Positions 8,487 through 17,315 of a DNA stretch of 64,000 nucleotides are shown here, in pieces. The stretch is from Lachnospiraceae bacterium UBA7093 (GTDB lineage: Bacteria; Bacillota; Clostridia; Lachnospirales; Lachnospiraceae). Below the pieces are notes generated by a model, which was not told where the DNA came from, did no database searches, and saw nothing but the letters and a program-made list of their open reading frames with translations. The translations under genes were made by a program, and so were the position numbers. The first letter of the stretch is position 1. The number at the start of each line of letters is the position of its first letter. Where the stretch lies: assembly GCA_002492465.1 (NCBI GenBank), contig DKYT01000022.1, forward strand, positions 42,064 to 106,063. The letters are read 5' to 3'.

Positions 8487-9395
8487 CTATAATACGCTGC
8501 TTCTGAATTTTTTCAGTTCCTCAAGATATTTCTGCCCCAAAGAGCTGATCGCAGTGCCTTTTCTCTTCAAATAGCCGATGGTCATTACCTCCTCTGAGCG
8601 CAGCTTTACAGCAAGATAATCTGCGCCGTTTAAGGATTCGCAGATAATGCCCGAGCAAAGGGTATATGCGTTCAGTCCCACCATCAAATTCAACAGCGTC
8701 GCCCTGTCGTTCGCCTTAATCAGCCGCTTATAATCATAGGTGCTGAGTACCTCCTCTGCAAAGTAAAAGGAATTGTTCACGCCCTGTTCAAAGGAAAGGC
8801 AGGGGTACTCATCCAGCTCCTCCAGGCTGATCTCCTCTTTTCCCGCAAGGGGATGTCCCTTCCACATATACACATAGATCCCGCATTGTAGAATCTCCTG
8901 AAACTCCAGCCCCGATTCCTGAAACAGCTTGGTCAGCACGGCACGGTTAAAGTCGTTTAAATAGAGAATTCCGATCTCGCTCCGGAAATTCTTTACGTCC
9001 TCTATCACCTCATAAGTCTTGGTTTCGTGTACCGCAAACTCGTATTCATCCATCCCAAACTGTTTTACCATCTCCACAAACGCCTTTACCGCAAAAGTAT
9101 AGTGCTGCATGGAAACACTGAAACGTTTCTTACTGTTTTTCTTTTCAATGTAGCGGTCCTCCACCAGCCGGTACTGCTCCACCACCTGCCTGGCATACCC
9201 CAGAAATTCTTCCCCCTCCGGCGTAATCTTAACCCCCCGGTTGCTTCTGTTAAACAGGGTAAGCCCGATCTCCTCCTCCAGTTCCCGAAGCGCCTGGGAT
9301 AAACTGGGCTGGGCGATAAAAAGCGCCCTTGCCGCCTCGTTCATGGAATGGGTGTCTGCAATTGCAATCACATATTTCAACTGTGTCAGTGTCAT
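8487..9395 (-). CDS. LysR-family transcriptional regulator
   Basis: 302 aa. The LysR winged helix-turn-helix is N-terminal (MTLTQLKYVIAIADTHSMNE, then AQPSLSQALRELE) and a type-2 periplasmic-binding effector domain follows. I chose the ATG at 9395, with GGAG 6 bp before it; an in-frame ATG lies four codons upstream. It is encoded on the same strand downstream of metQ, separated by a terminator. A 15-bp LysR-type box sits upstream of the metQ promoter, so it is the likely activator of metQ, perhaps sensing sulfur amino-acid status. Confidence 0.9.
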   Translation of the reverse strand: MTLTQLKYVIAIADTHSMNEAARALFIAQPSLSQALRELEEEIGLTLFNRSNRGVKITPEGEEFLGYARQVVEQYRLVEDRYIEKKNSKKRFSVSMQHYTFAVKAFVEMVKQFGMDEYEFAVHETKTYEVIEDVKNFRSEIGILYLNDFNRAVLTKLFQESGLEFQEILQCGIYVYMWKGHPLAGKEEISLEELDEYPCLSFEQGVNNSFYFAEEVLSTYDYKRLIKANDRATLLNLMVGLNAYTLCSGIICESLNGADYLAVKLRSEEVMTIGYLKRKGTAISSLGQKYLEELKKFRSSVL

Positions 9396-9435
9396 TTTAA
9401 TCTCCATTCCGGCAAAACCTTTTTACTCCGAAAAC

Positions 9436-9461
9436 GACCCTGGAACCGCAATTCCAGGGTC
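9436..9461 (-). terminator. Rho-independent terminator after metQ
   Basis: A perfect 10-bp stem GACCCTGGAA / TTCCAGGGTC with a 6-nt loop, 30 bp past the metQ stop. The minus-strand hairpin is followed by GTTTT; the other strand has TTGTTTTT, so it could work in both directions. It separates metQ from the LysR gene. Confidence 0.8.
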
Positions 9462-9490
9462 TTGTTTTTATTATATAGGATTTTTAGAAA

Positions 9491-10303
9491 TTATTCAAAA
9501 GGTATTACCGCTCCGTCATAGGTTTCGGTTATGTACTTTTGAATGGTCTCTGATTTCAGTACATCAACCAGCGCTTTCAGCTTCTCCTTGCCCTCGTTGC
9601 CTTCCTTTACGGCAATCACATTTACATAGGTTTTTGCCGCTTCCGAGTCGGCGCTTTCATAGGCAAGGGCGTCCTTTGCCACAGAATAGCCTGCTTCCAG
9701 GGCGTAGTTACCGTTTAACACTACAAAGGCAACCTCATCCACAACCCTGGGAACCTGCGCCGCTTCCAGCTCTACGATCTCCAGGTTGTAGGTATTCTCT
9801 TCAATATCATTAACCGTCGCCTCCAGACCTGCTCCTTCTTTTAACTTAATCAGTCCGTTATCCTGTAACAGAAGAAGGGCTCTTGCCTCGTTAGTAGTAT
9901 CGTTGGGCACCGCTATGCTGTCTCCCTCCGCCACATCGCTTAAGCTGGTTTTTGTTCCGGGATAAATACCGAAAGGCTCATAATGAATGCCCCCTGCATT
10001 TACAAGATGGGTTCCTTTCTCAGCATTAAAGCTGTCAAGATAGGGAATATGCTGGAAATAGTTTGCATCGAAATCGCCGCTCTCCACCACTTCGTTGGGC
10101 TGTACATAATCGTCAAAAACCGTTACCTGAAGATCATAGCCCTGCTCCGCCAAAATAGGCTTTGCTTGCTCAAGAATCTCCGCATGAGGGGTGGCGGACG
10201 CCGCAACCTTGATTACCTTGTCATCCCCTCCTTTACTTCCGCAGGCGCTGAGCGCTCCCACTGCAATGGCTCCTGTCAATAAAACTGCTAAAAACTTTTT
10301 CAT
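9491..10303 (-). CDS. metQ: MetQ/NlpA-family methionine-type substrate-binding lipoprotein (orphan)
   Basis: 270 aa. The signal peptide has lipobox LSAC with Cys at residue 21, followed by the MetQ-type domain (KVAASATPHAEIL, then VESGDFDANYFQHIPYLD, the typical NYFQHxPYL motif). The family binds methionine or its derivatives for the MetNI importer. No metN or metI gene lies within this window near it, so it must use a transporter encoded elsewhere. A clear sigma-70 promoter and a LysR box lie upstream, a terminator downstream, so it is a single-gene unit next to its probable regulator. Confidence 0.9.
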   Translation of the reverse strand: MKKFLAVLLTGAIAVGALSACGSKGGDDKVIKVAASATPHAEILEQAKPILAEQGYDLQVTVFDDYVQPNEVVESGDFDANYFQHIPYLDSFNAEKGTHLVNAGGIHYEPFGIYPGTKTSLSDVAEGDSIAVPNDTTNEARALLLLQDNGLIKLKEGAGLEATVNDIEENTYNLEIVELEAAQVPRVVDEVAFVVLNGNYALEAGYSVAKDALAYESADSEAAKTYVNVIAVKEGNEGKEKLKALVDVLKSETIQKYITETYDGAVIPFE

Positions 10304-10349
10304 AATGTTACTCCTCCTGGTCTGTATCTTCTCTTGATTTGATAGACAG

Positions 10350-10416
10350 AGTATACCATCTCTTTTCCCTTTTGTACAATATGGAAAAAATTTCGCTAGT
10401 TATAGGTTATTCCTAT
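10350..10416 (-). promoter_or_regulatory. metQ promoter with LysR-type box
   Basis: On the minus strand, -35 TTGTAC (10374-10379) and -10 TATACT (10350-10355) are 18 bp apart. ATAGG-TTATT-CCTAT (10402-10416) is a 15-bp inverted repeat centred about 65 bp upstream of the expected start, the usual place for a LysR activator box. Confidence 0.7.
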
Positions 10417-10427
10417 TACAACATCTT

Positions 10428-10955
10428 TTAGCAAACTTCGATCTGACACATTTTCATAGTAAGGAGCGCTGCCTCATGGCTCTCCGGGGTAACCCCTGCG
10501 CAGCAGGAAGCATCCACCCTGATCGTTACTTCCGGCAGCTTTGCCTTCAACAGCAGGGCATTGGACACTACGCAGATATCCGTACAAAGCCCCACCAACT
10601 CAATTTCCGTTTCTTCCTTTTCTGCAAGCTCATATAATCTCTGGGCAAGTATTTCCGATCCAAAGGTAGGCTTATCGATCACTTCCGCCCCTTTCCCGGA
10701 AAGCTGCTCTGCGATCTCCTGCCTAAGTTCCCAGCCTCTGGTACCTTTGATGCAATGGGGAACCGGCAAATGCCTTCCCTCTGCGGTTTCCAGATAATTC
10801 TCCCCATGGGTATCTCTGGTGGCAAAAATTCTGCCCTTCTCATGGCGTTCTATCTTTTTCACCACATTTTCCACAATCTTCTGCGCCTCTTCCGTTCCCA
10901 GGGCGCCGTCAATAAAATCATTCTGCATATCGATCACTACCAATATTTTTTGCAT
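10428..10955 (-). CDS. Isochorismatase-family cysteine hydrolase (nicotinamidase-like)
   Basis: 175 aa. The fold begins with ILVVIDMQNDFIDG (catalytic Asp) and carries the cysteine in VGLCTDICVVSNALLL. A DTHGENY segment near 50 resembles the metal/substrate region of PncA-type nicotinamidases. The start at 10955 has GGAGG at the correct distance. It lies just downstream of the ABC exporter pair on the same strand (22 bp gap), so it may be read through from it. Nicotinamide is a plausible substrate; other amides are possible. Confidence 0.85.
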   Translation of the reverse strand: MQKILVVIDMQNDFIDGALGTEEAQKIVENVVKKIERHEKGRIFATRDTHGENYLETAEGRHLPVPHCIKGTRGWELRQEIAEQLSGKGAEVIDKPTFGSEILAQRLYELAEKEETEIELVGLCTDICVVSNALLLKAKLPEVTIRVDASCCAGVTPESHEAALLTMKMCQIEVC

Positions 10956-10977
10956 AAGCTCCTCCATTCCTCTTTCT

Positions 10978-12984
10978 TTAAGACAGCTCGCTTAAGCCCG
11001 TGTACAGTTCGTAGTAACGTCCTTTTTGCAGCAGCAGATCGTCATGATCGCCCCGCTCTATGATCTCTCCGTTTTCCAGCACCATAATGGCATTGGCATT
11101 GCGCACCGTGGAAAGCCGGTGGGCGATCACCAGGGTGGTTCTCTCCGCCATCAGACGGTCCATTCCCTTTTCAATGTGTTTTTCCGTTCTGGTATCTACC
11201 GAGCTGGTGGCTTCATCTAAAATCAAAATGGGAGCCTTGGAAATCGCCGCCCTTGCAATGTTGATCAGCTGCCTCTGCCCCTGGCTTAAATTGGCGCCAT
11301 CCCCTTCCAGCATGGTGTCATAGCCATGCTCCAGACGCATAATAAAGGAATGGGCGCTTGCCGTTCTCGCCGCCTGCTCCACCTCCTCATCTGTGGCGTC
11401 CAGCCTTCCGTAACGAATATTATCCCGGACTGTGCCGGTAAAAAGATGGGTATCCTGCAATACCATGGCAATATTTTTTCTAAGGGAATCCCGTTTCAGT
11501 TTCTCAACGGGAATATCGTCCACTGTAATGCTTCCCTGATCGATGTCGTAAAACCGGTTAATCAGGTTGGTGATGGTGGTTTTCCCCGCGCCGGTTGAAC
11601 CTACAAAGGCGATCTTCTGCCCTGGCTTGGCATAAAGGGAAACGTTCTTCAGAATGGTCTTATCCGGATTATAGCCGAAGGTAACGTCCTTCAAAGTAAC
11701 CGCGCCTTTTACTTCCTTGTAATAAAACCTTTCATCCTCTCCTGCTGCCGTCTCCTGAAAACCTTCCGCCATGGCAAGCTCATGCCCCTTGGGAATTGCA
11801 TAAAAGCTCTTTTCCTGGTCCTTATCTTCCAGAATTTCGATGGCGTCGGCATCGTCTTCCTTCTCCGGCTCCTCATCCATCACAGCGAATACCCGCTCTG
11901 CACCTGCAAGGGCGGAAAAGATGGTGTTTACCTGCATCGCCACCTCGTTAATAGGACGGGAAAACTGTCTGGAATAATTGACAAATACCGTAAGTCCGCC
12001 TAAGTCAAAGCCCCGAAGAACACACAAAATACCGCCGATACACGCCGTCAGGGAATAGCTTACCTGACTTAAGTTGCCCATAACGGGACCCATAATACCG
12101 CCAAAAAACTGCGCCTTAATCTGCTTTCCCCTAAGGTCCTGATTCAAATATTCAAATTCCTCTTTCACGTCCTCTTCGTGATTGAATACCTTTACCACCT
12201 TCTGACCGGACACGGTCTCCTCAATGTAACCGTTTAAAGTGCCGATCGCCGCCTGCTGGGCGCGGTAATATTTCCGGCTTCTGCCCCCTACCGCCTGCAC
12301 CGCCTTCAGCATCACCGGTATCATCACCACTGTGATCAGCGTCAGCCATACATTGGTATAGATCATAAGGGCAAAGGTTCCTACTATATTAATGGTACCG
12401 GAGATCAGCTGTACCACCGTATTGTTCAGCATTTCTCCCACCGCGTCCACATCGTTGGTAAAGCGGCTCATGATATCTCCGTGATTATTGGTGTCGTAGT
12501 AGCGCACGGGCAGCTTTTGGAGTTTTCCAAACAGCTCGCCTCTCAGCTTCATAATTGCATTCTGGGAAATTCCGATCATAATTCTCTGCTGCAAATACTG
12601 GGCAAGCACTGAAACCAGATAAATCGATGCCATCACAAGAATTCCACGGAGGAGAAAACCTACACTCCCCTGTTCTGATGTAAGCCCGTTGATAATGGGA
12701 CGAAGCATATAGGAACCGGCAAGGTTGGCAAGAGTTCCCCCTACTACACAAAGACATACAATTCCAAGCTTCCACTTTTCGTGGGAGATATAGCCGAACA
12801 GTCTTCCCACCGTCTTTTTCACATTCTTGGGCTTTCCTCCGCCCATGGCTCCCCTTGCGCCTCTTCTTCCATGTCCGGGTCCTTTGGGCATACCGCCCTT
12901 TGCACCCTCCAGGGGAATATCCCCGGCAGGATTCAACCGGCTCTCATACTTCTTCTGTAAATATGCAAGCTTTTCCTCTCTCAT
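10978..12984 (-). CDS. ABC exporter half-transporter, canonical-ATPase subunit
   Basis: 668 aa, ABC type-I exporter with N-terminal extension (rich in Gly/Lys), six membrane helices, then the ATPase domain. Walker A is GSTGAGKTT, the signature is LSQGQ and Walker B LILDEATS with the catalytic Glu. A charged insertion of about 50 residues (EEPEKEDDADAIEILEDKD and onward) separates the membrane part from the ATPase. The ATG at 12984 overlaps the stop of the upstream partner (ATGA), so they are translationally coupled. The pair resembles BmrCD/YheIH-type heterodimeric multidrug exporters. The substrate is unknown. Confidence 0.92.
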   Translation of the reverse strand: MREEKLAYLQKKYESRLNPAGDIPLEGAKGGMPKGPGHGRRGARGAMGGGKPKNVKKTVGRLFGYISHEKWKLGIVCLCVVGGTLANLAGSYMLRPIINGLTSEQGSVGFLLRGILVMASIYLVSVLAQYLQQRIMIGISQNAIMKLRGELFGKLQKLPVRYYDTNNHGDIMSRFTNDVDAVGEMLNNTVVQLISGTINIVGTFALMIYTNVWLTLITVVMIPVMLKAVQAVGGRSRKYYRAQQAAIGTLNGYIEETVSGQKVVKVFNHEEDVKEEFEYLNQDLRGKQIKAQFFGGIMGPVMGNLSQVSYSLTACIGGILCVLRGFDLGGLTVFVNYSRQFSRPINEVAMQVNTIFSALAGAERVFAVMDEEPEKEDDADAIEILEDKDQEKSFYAIPKGHELAMAEGFQETAAGEDERFYYKEVKGAVTLKDVTFGYNPDKTILKNVSLYAKPGQKIAFVGSTGAGKTTITNLINRFYDIDQGSITVDDIPVEKLKRDSLRKNIAMVLQDTHLFTGTVRDNIRYGRLDATDEEVEQAARTASAHSFIMRLEHGYDTMLEGDGANLSQGQRQLINIARAAISKAPILILDEATSSVDTRTEKHIEKGMDRLMAERTTLVIAHRLSTVRNANAIMVLENGEIIERGDHDDLLLQKGRYYELYTGLSELS

Positions 12985-14717
12985 GAAGCGCTCACCTCCT
13001 GATCCATCTGGGAATAATAGATTTCCTGATAAGGACCGCATTCCTTCAAAAGCTGCTCATGGCTGCCCTTTCCTACGATCTGTCCCTCATCCAATACCAG
13101 AATCTGATCCGCATCCATTACGGAGGTAATCCGCTGGGCAATGATGATCTTGGTGGTATCTTTTAAGGTACTGCCAAAGCTCTCCCGAATCTTTGCCTCA
13201 GTCGCCGTATCCACCGCGCTGGTTGAATCGTCCAAAATCAAAATTCTGGGCTTTTTCAGCAGCGCCCTTGCAATACAAAGCCTTTGCTTTTGTCCTCCGG
13301 ACACATTAACGCCGCCCTGCCCCAGCTCTGTCAGGTAACCCTCGCCAAAGGAGTTTACAAAGGAATCCGCCTGCGCCGCCTTTGCTGCTTCACAAACCTC
13401 TTCCTTAGACGCTCCTGTGTCTCCCCACATCAGATTTTCCATAATGGTTCCCGAAAAGAGCACGTTCTTCTGCAAAACCATGCCCACTCCGTCCCTCAGA
13501 TGTTTCAGAGAATACGCCTTTACGTTGATGCCGTCCACCAAAACCTCTCCCTGATCCACATCATAAAGTCTGGGTATCATTTGCACAAGAGTGGTCTTGC
13601 CGCTTCCTGTGCCGCCGATAATCCCCAGCGTCTGCCCGCTTTCCACCTGAAAGCTGATATGGGAGAGCACCTCTTCTTTATTTTCCTTGTAATAACGAAA
13701 GCATACATCCCTGAATTCCACTCTGCCGCTGTCCACCGTCTTCTCCGGGAAAGCGCAATTCTCATCACTCAGATGAATCTCCGTGTCAAGCACCTCCGTA
13801 ATACGGTGAATGGAGGCAAGCGCACGGGAGCTTTGGAGCAGAACCATGGCAAGCATCATAAGGGACATCAGAATCTGTACAATATAAGTGGTAAAAGCAG
13901 TCAAATCTCCTACCGGCATGGTTCCTGCCAGAATCTGCTTTCCTCCAAACCATACGATTCCAAGGGTAGTGGCATTCATCAAAAGCATCATAATTGGCAT
14001 ATTGAGAATTACCACCTTAAAGGCATCCAGGCTGGACTTTTTCAGTTCTTCGTTCGCCCTGCCAAACCGTTCCTCCTCATAGCTGCCTCTTACAAAGGAT
14101 TTGATTACCCGCACATTGGTAAGCACTTCCTGAATCGTCGAATTCAGCGCGTCCAGCTTTTTCTGCATATAGTCAAATCTGGGAAACGCGGTTTTAATCA
14201 CCACTAAAATCAATACCACCAGAACAGGGATTACCACCAAAACCACCAGCGCAAGCTGAGCGTTCATCATAATCGCCATAATCAACGCCCCGATCAACAT
14301 CCCCGGCGCCCGAAGCATCATACGAAGCGCCATGTTGATCACGTTCTGTATCTGGGTGATATCATTGGTAAGCCTGGTTACCAGCGAACCGGTGCTGAAC
14401 TGATCCAGATTGGCAAAGGAAAACTTCTGTACCTTTCCAAACACATCGCTTCTTAAGTCGGAGGCAAAACTGATTGCCGCCTTTGCCGCAAAATAAGCGC
14501 CTCCGATTCCCCCTGCCATCATCAGAAACGCCGTCGCCACCATCGCTCCTCCCATACCCACAATATAAGGAACATCATGGTTCGCCGCCCCCACATTGAT
14601 AATATTTGCCATGAGCTTCGGCAGTATCACCTCTCCTATTACCTCCACAATCATAAAAAGGGGTCCCAGGATGAACGCCGATAGATAAGGCTTTACATAC
14701 TTCCAATATCGCTTCAT
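12981..14717 (-). CDS. ABC exporter half-transporter, degenerate-ATPase subunit
   Basis: 578 aa: six membrane helices and one ATPase domain with Walker A GGTGSGKTT, signature VSGGQ and Walker B LILDDSTSAVD. The catalytic Glu after Walker B is Asp, the hallmark of the asymmetric subunit in heterodimeric exporters (BmrC, TM287, LmrC type). The partner encoded directly downstream has the intact Glu. I place the start at ATG 14717; an in-frame GTG lies four codons earlier. The gene is first in a coupled pair. Confidence 0.92.
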   Translation of the reverse strand: MKRYWKYVKPYLSAFILGPLFMIVEVIGEVILPKLMANIINVGAANHDVPYIVGMGGAMVATAFLMMAGGIGGAYFAAKAAISFASDLRSDVFGKVQKFSFANLDQFSTGSLVTRLTNDITQIQNVINMALRMMLRAPGMLIGALIMAIMMNAQLALVVLVVIPVLVVLILVVIKTAFPRFDYMQKKLDALNSTIQEVLTNVRVIKSFVRGSYEEERFGRANEELKKSSLDAFKVVILNMPIMMLLMNATTLGIVWFGGKQILAGTMPVGDLTAFTTYIVQILMSLMMLAMVLLQSSRALASIHRITEVLDTEIHLSDENCAFPEKTVDSGRVEFRDVCFRYYKENKEEVLSHISFQVESGQTLGIIGGTGSGKTTLVQMIPRLYDVDQGEVLVDGINVKAYSLKHLRDGVGMVLQKNVLFSGTIMENLMWGDTGASKEEVCEAAKAAQADSFVNSFGEGYLTELGQGGVNVSGGQKQRLCIARALLKKPRILILDDSTSAVDTATEAKIRESFGSTLKDTTKIIIAQRITSVMDADQILVLDEGQIVGKGSHEQLLKECGPYQEIYYSQMDQEVSAS

Positions 14718-14870
14718 ATTCCTCTCCACTCCTATTCTTCTGTGGCTGAATTGGAAAAATCCTCCACATGAATTCGCTATTCTTCAATTTACAATATCCG
14801 TTCTGAAATCTCAACCGATAAACGATTATTTAACAAAAATATAAGGATTCTTTATAAAAATTTCCTTTTC

Positions 14871-15563
14871 TCATCCGAACAAGGCACGGGATATCAAATA
14901 AAGAAGAAGTAAATGCAGGGGATAAAAACCATAGAACACATACTTCAGTTTCAGCCCTCTCCGCCCGTTGTAAAAGCCTATCAACAGAAAGGCAATGGGC
15001 GCCGTAATCTCCCACAGAAAAGCAATGCATCCCGCTATGATCTGATGAATCCGGTTCCTTCTGAATATGTACAAAAGCCCGATGGCAATAATCCCCTTCC
15101 CACCATAATCACAGTGGGAAACCTCCCCTATCCATATGGCGGTCAAAAACACCAGTCCGCTTCCCAATACCTTCCAGAAAAAGGCAATGGACTTTTTCCC
15201 AATTGCGTCCATTGCACATATGGCGATCAGCCCCAGGAAAAGGGTAAAAAAGATATTCTGATAAGAAAAATCCACCATTTTCCCTCTGAAAGCAAGATCA
15301 AAAGGAATTTCCGAAATCAGAGCAAAAAGGAAAAGACGCTCCCCATAACGCCTTCTGTTTCGTGTCTTTTCCATTCCTTCTACCAGTAGAAAGCAGTAAA
15401 TAGGAAAGGCAAGCCTTCCGATTCCCCACCGCATAAAAAGATAAACATTCTCAAGGGTTTCTGTGTACCCCACTTTGACCATTGCCGCTTCCAGCACCAC
15501 GGCTCCAATATGATCCACCAGCATGGAAAATAACGCGATAAGCTTTAAAGTGCTTCCGCTCAT
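14871..15563 (-). CDS. TraX family membrane protein
   Basis: 230 aa, about seven to eight membrane segments. The TraX-family opening is clear: SGSTLKLIALFSMLVDHIGA, followed by RWGIGRLAFPIYCFLLVEG. TraX acetylates F-pilin, but chromosomal Clostridia homologues stand alone and are thought to be membrane acyltransferases of unknown target. The start at 15563 has AGAGG upstream; a frame opening seven codons earlier is also possible. No pilus or conjugation gene is near. Confidence 0.87.
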   Translation of the reverse strand: MSGSTLKLIALFSMLVDHIGAVVLEAAMVKVGYTETLENVYLFMRWGIGRLAFPIYCFLLVEGMEKTRNRRRYGERLFLFALISEIPFDLAFRGKMVDFSYQNIFFTLFLGLIAICAMDAIGKKSIAFFWKVLGSGLVFLTAIWIGEVSHCDYGGKGIIAIGLLYIFRRNRIHQIIAGCIAFLWEITAPIAFLLIGFYNGRRGLKLKYVFYGFYPLHLLLLYLISRALFG

Positions 15564-15765
15564 TCCCTTTATCCTCTCCCTCATCTGTTTTACTCGCTTT
15601 CTCTCCGATTTTTGCCTTCCTATTTTACACTATTTGCCGTTCTCTTTCAACTGGCATGGTTATAAAGTTTTAATTTGGCACTTTCTATAATACCATTTCT
15701 GTATATAATAAAGTAAACAATCAAGATATGAAAAGGCATAAATAAAATCCAGAACGGAGGAAATA

Positions 15766-16362
15766 ATGAAAAACCAAAACGTACAAAAAATCGCCATAAC
15801 CGGGCTTATGGCGGCTTTATCCTATGTGGTATTCACTTTTTTACAGATTAAAATTCCCCTTCCCGGAGGCGATGCTACTTCCATTCATCTGGGGAATGCC
15901 GTATGCGTGCTGGGCGCCCTGATCCTTGGCGGCTTCTACGGCGGTTTGGGCGGCGCCATCGGCATGACCATCGGAGATCTGCTGGATCCTGTCTATATCA
16001 TCTATGCTCCCAAAACCTTTTTCCTGAAGCTTTGCATCGGACTGATTACCGGATTCATTGCACATAACATCGGAAAGATCACACGGGAGGAGCAGCATTC
16101 CAAGGTGGTCCTCTGGGCTACCCTTGCCGCAGCCGGAGGGCTTTTGTTCAATGTGGTCTTCGACCCCATGATCGGTTACTTCTATAAACTTGTAATTCTG
16201 GGCAAACCTGCGGCGGAAGTGACTCTTGCCTGGAACATTGCCTCCACCTCCATCAATGCGGTCACCTCCGCCATCGTATCCGTCCTTGTTTATCTTTCTC
16301 TGCGCCCGGCGCTAAAAAAGGCGGGACTGTTTTTTGTCATTGGCGCAAAAAAAGATTCCTGA
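15766..16362 (+). CDS. ECF transporter S component (vitamin-type substrate)
   Basis: 198 aa, about six hydrophobic helices, typical size for an energy-coupling-factor S component. The N-terminus (KIAITGLMAALSYVVFTFLQ) and glycine-rich ALILGGFYGGLGGAIGMTIGDLLDP fit this group, with DP and small-residue helices for docking to EcfT. A CGGAGG site precedes the ATG. No EcfA or EcfT genes are near, so it would share a group-II ECF module. I see no riboswitch in the 180-bp leader, so the vitamin cannot be named. Its last 26 bp overlap the convergent DHH gene. Confidence 0.88.
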   Translation: MKNQNVQKIAITGLMAALSYVVFTFLQIKIPLPGGDATSIHLGNAVCVLGALILGGFYGGLGGAIGMTIGDLLDPVYIIYAPKTFFLKLCIGLITGFIAHNIGKITREEQHSKVVLWATLAAAGGLLFNVVFDPMIGYFYKLVILGKPAAEVTLAWNIASTSINAVTSAIVSVLVYLSLRPALKKAGLFFVIGAKKDS

Positions 16363-17296
16363 TCGCATCCTTCGGGTAATTTCCAAGCGCCTTCACCTTG
16401 TCCTGGGGGATGAATCCCCCCGCCATGGCGGCATGTCCGCCGCCATTTCCAAGACCTGTCAACGCCTCATGAAGAAGATTTCCCGCATGAACCTCCGGAT
16501 TCTCCGACCGAACCGACAACTTAATGCCATCCTCCCTGTAGGAAAACACCACGGCAACCTCTACCTCCACCAGCGCCAGTATAAAATCCGCCAGAATTGC
16601 AATCAAGGCATCCGGACAGGAAAAAGGAATACAGGAAAATCCCGTTTTGTCATACAGCTCAATGCTTTCAATTGCCGCCCCGTAGGCTCTCAAATCTGCA
16701 AATTCCATATTATTCCGCTCCAGCCTCGCCAGCTTCTCATGATCGCAAAAGGGAAACAGGAACCGGAACATTTCGATATCCAGATCTGTGACCCCCCGGG
16801 AAAACTGCAGCGTGTCCATCTTAATGCCATAAAGCAGTGCCGTCGCCGTATCCTTGTCCGGCTCCTTCCCCTGCCTGGCAAAATACTCCGCAACCAGCGT
16901 AGCGCATGCCCCTGTTATACGGATATCCTGATATTTGTATTCCATAGAGACAAAGGTAGGATGGTGATCGATACATGCCACTTCGTCTCCCACAAAATCT
17001 GTTACATTCCCACTGTGCTTCTGTGTATCTACACAGATAATATAGTCCTCCGCCTTCATCTCCTGCATCAGATCTGCATAGGGGTAGATCTCCATCTGAA
17101 AGGCATCCAAAAGCTTGGAGGCGCTCAGTTTATCGATCCTTCCATCATAGCAAAGCTTCGATTCTATCCCATAAAGCGCCAGCAGCTTCTTCATCCCATA
17201 AGCGGAAGCAATCGCATCCGGATCCGGGAAATTATGGGTCTGTACATAGACCCTGTGTCCCTGACACAGCTTAACAAGTTCCTTGAAATCGCTCAT
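16337..17296 (-). CDS. DHH-family phosphoesterase (NrnA-like)
   Basis: 319 aa. DHH motifs: HNFPDPDAIASA near 21-32 (usually DPDGxGSA), CVDTQ, the DHHP motif in CIDHHPTFVS, and the DHHA1-domain glycine motif GNGGGHAAMAGG. This fits bacterial nanoRNase / pAp phosphatase (NrnA) or a related cyclic-dinucleotide-degrading enzyme acting on small nucleotides in the cytoplasm. It lacks membrane segments and PAS or GGDEF domains, so it is not GdpP. GGGGGAAAG precedes the ATG. Confidence 0.88.
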   Translation of the reverse strand: MSDFKELVKLCQGHRVYVQTHNFPDPDAIASAYGMKKLLALYGIESKLCYDGRIDKLSASKLLDAFQMEIYPYADLMQEMKAEDYIICVDTQKHSGNVTDFVGDEVACIDHHPTFVSMEYKYQDIRITGACATLVAEYFARQGKEPDKDTATALLYGIKMDTLQFSRGVTDLDIEMFRFLFPFCDHEKLARLERNNMEFADLRAYGAAIESIELYDKTGFSCIPFSCPDALIAILADFILALVEVEVAVVFSYREDGIKLSVRSENPEVHAGNLLHEALTGLGNGGGHAAMAGGFIPQDKVKALGNYPKDAIRNLFLRQ

Positions 17297-17315
17297 TTTA
17301 TCTTTCCCCCATCTT

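Noticed and set aside
13284..14207. 307-codon plus-strand reading frame opposite the ABC exporter
   Set aside because: Shadow of the coding strand, with low-complexity composition and no start signal.
15585..15765. Riboswitch upstream of the ECF S component
   Set aside because: The leader shows no conserved TPP, FMN, cobalamin, folate or preQ1 core that I can recognise.
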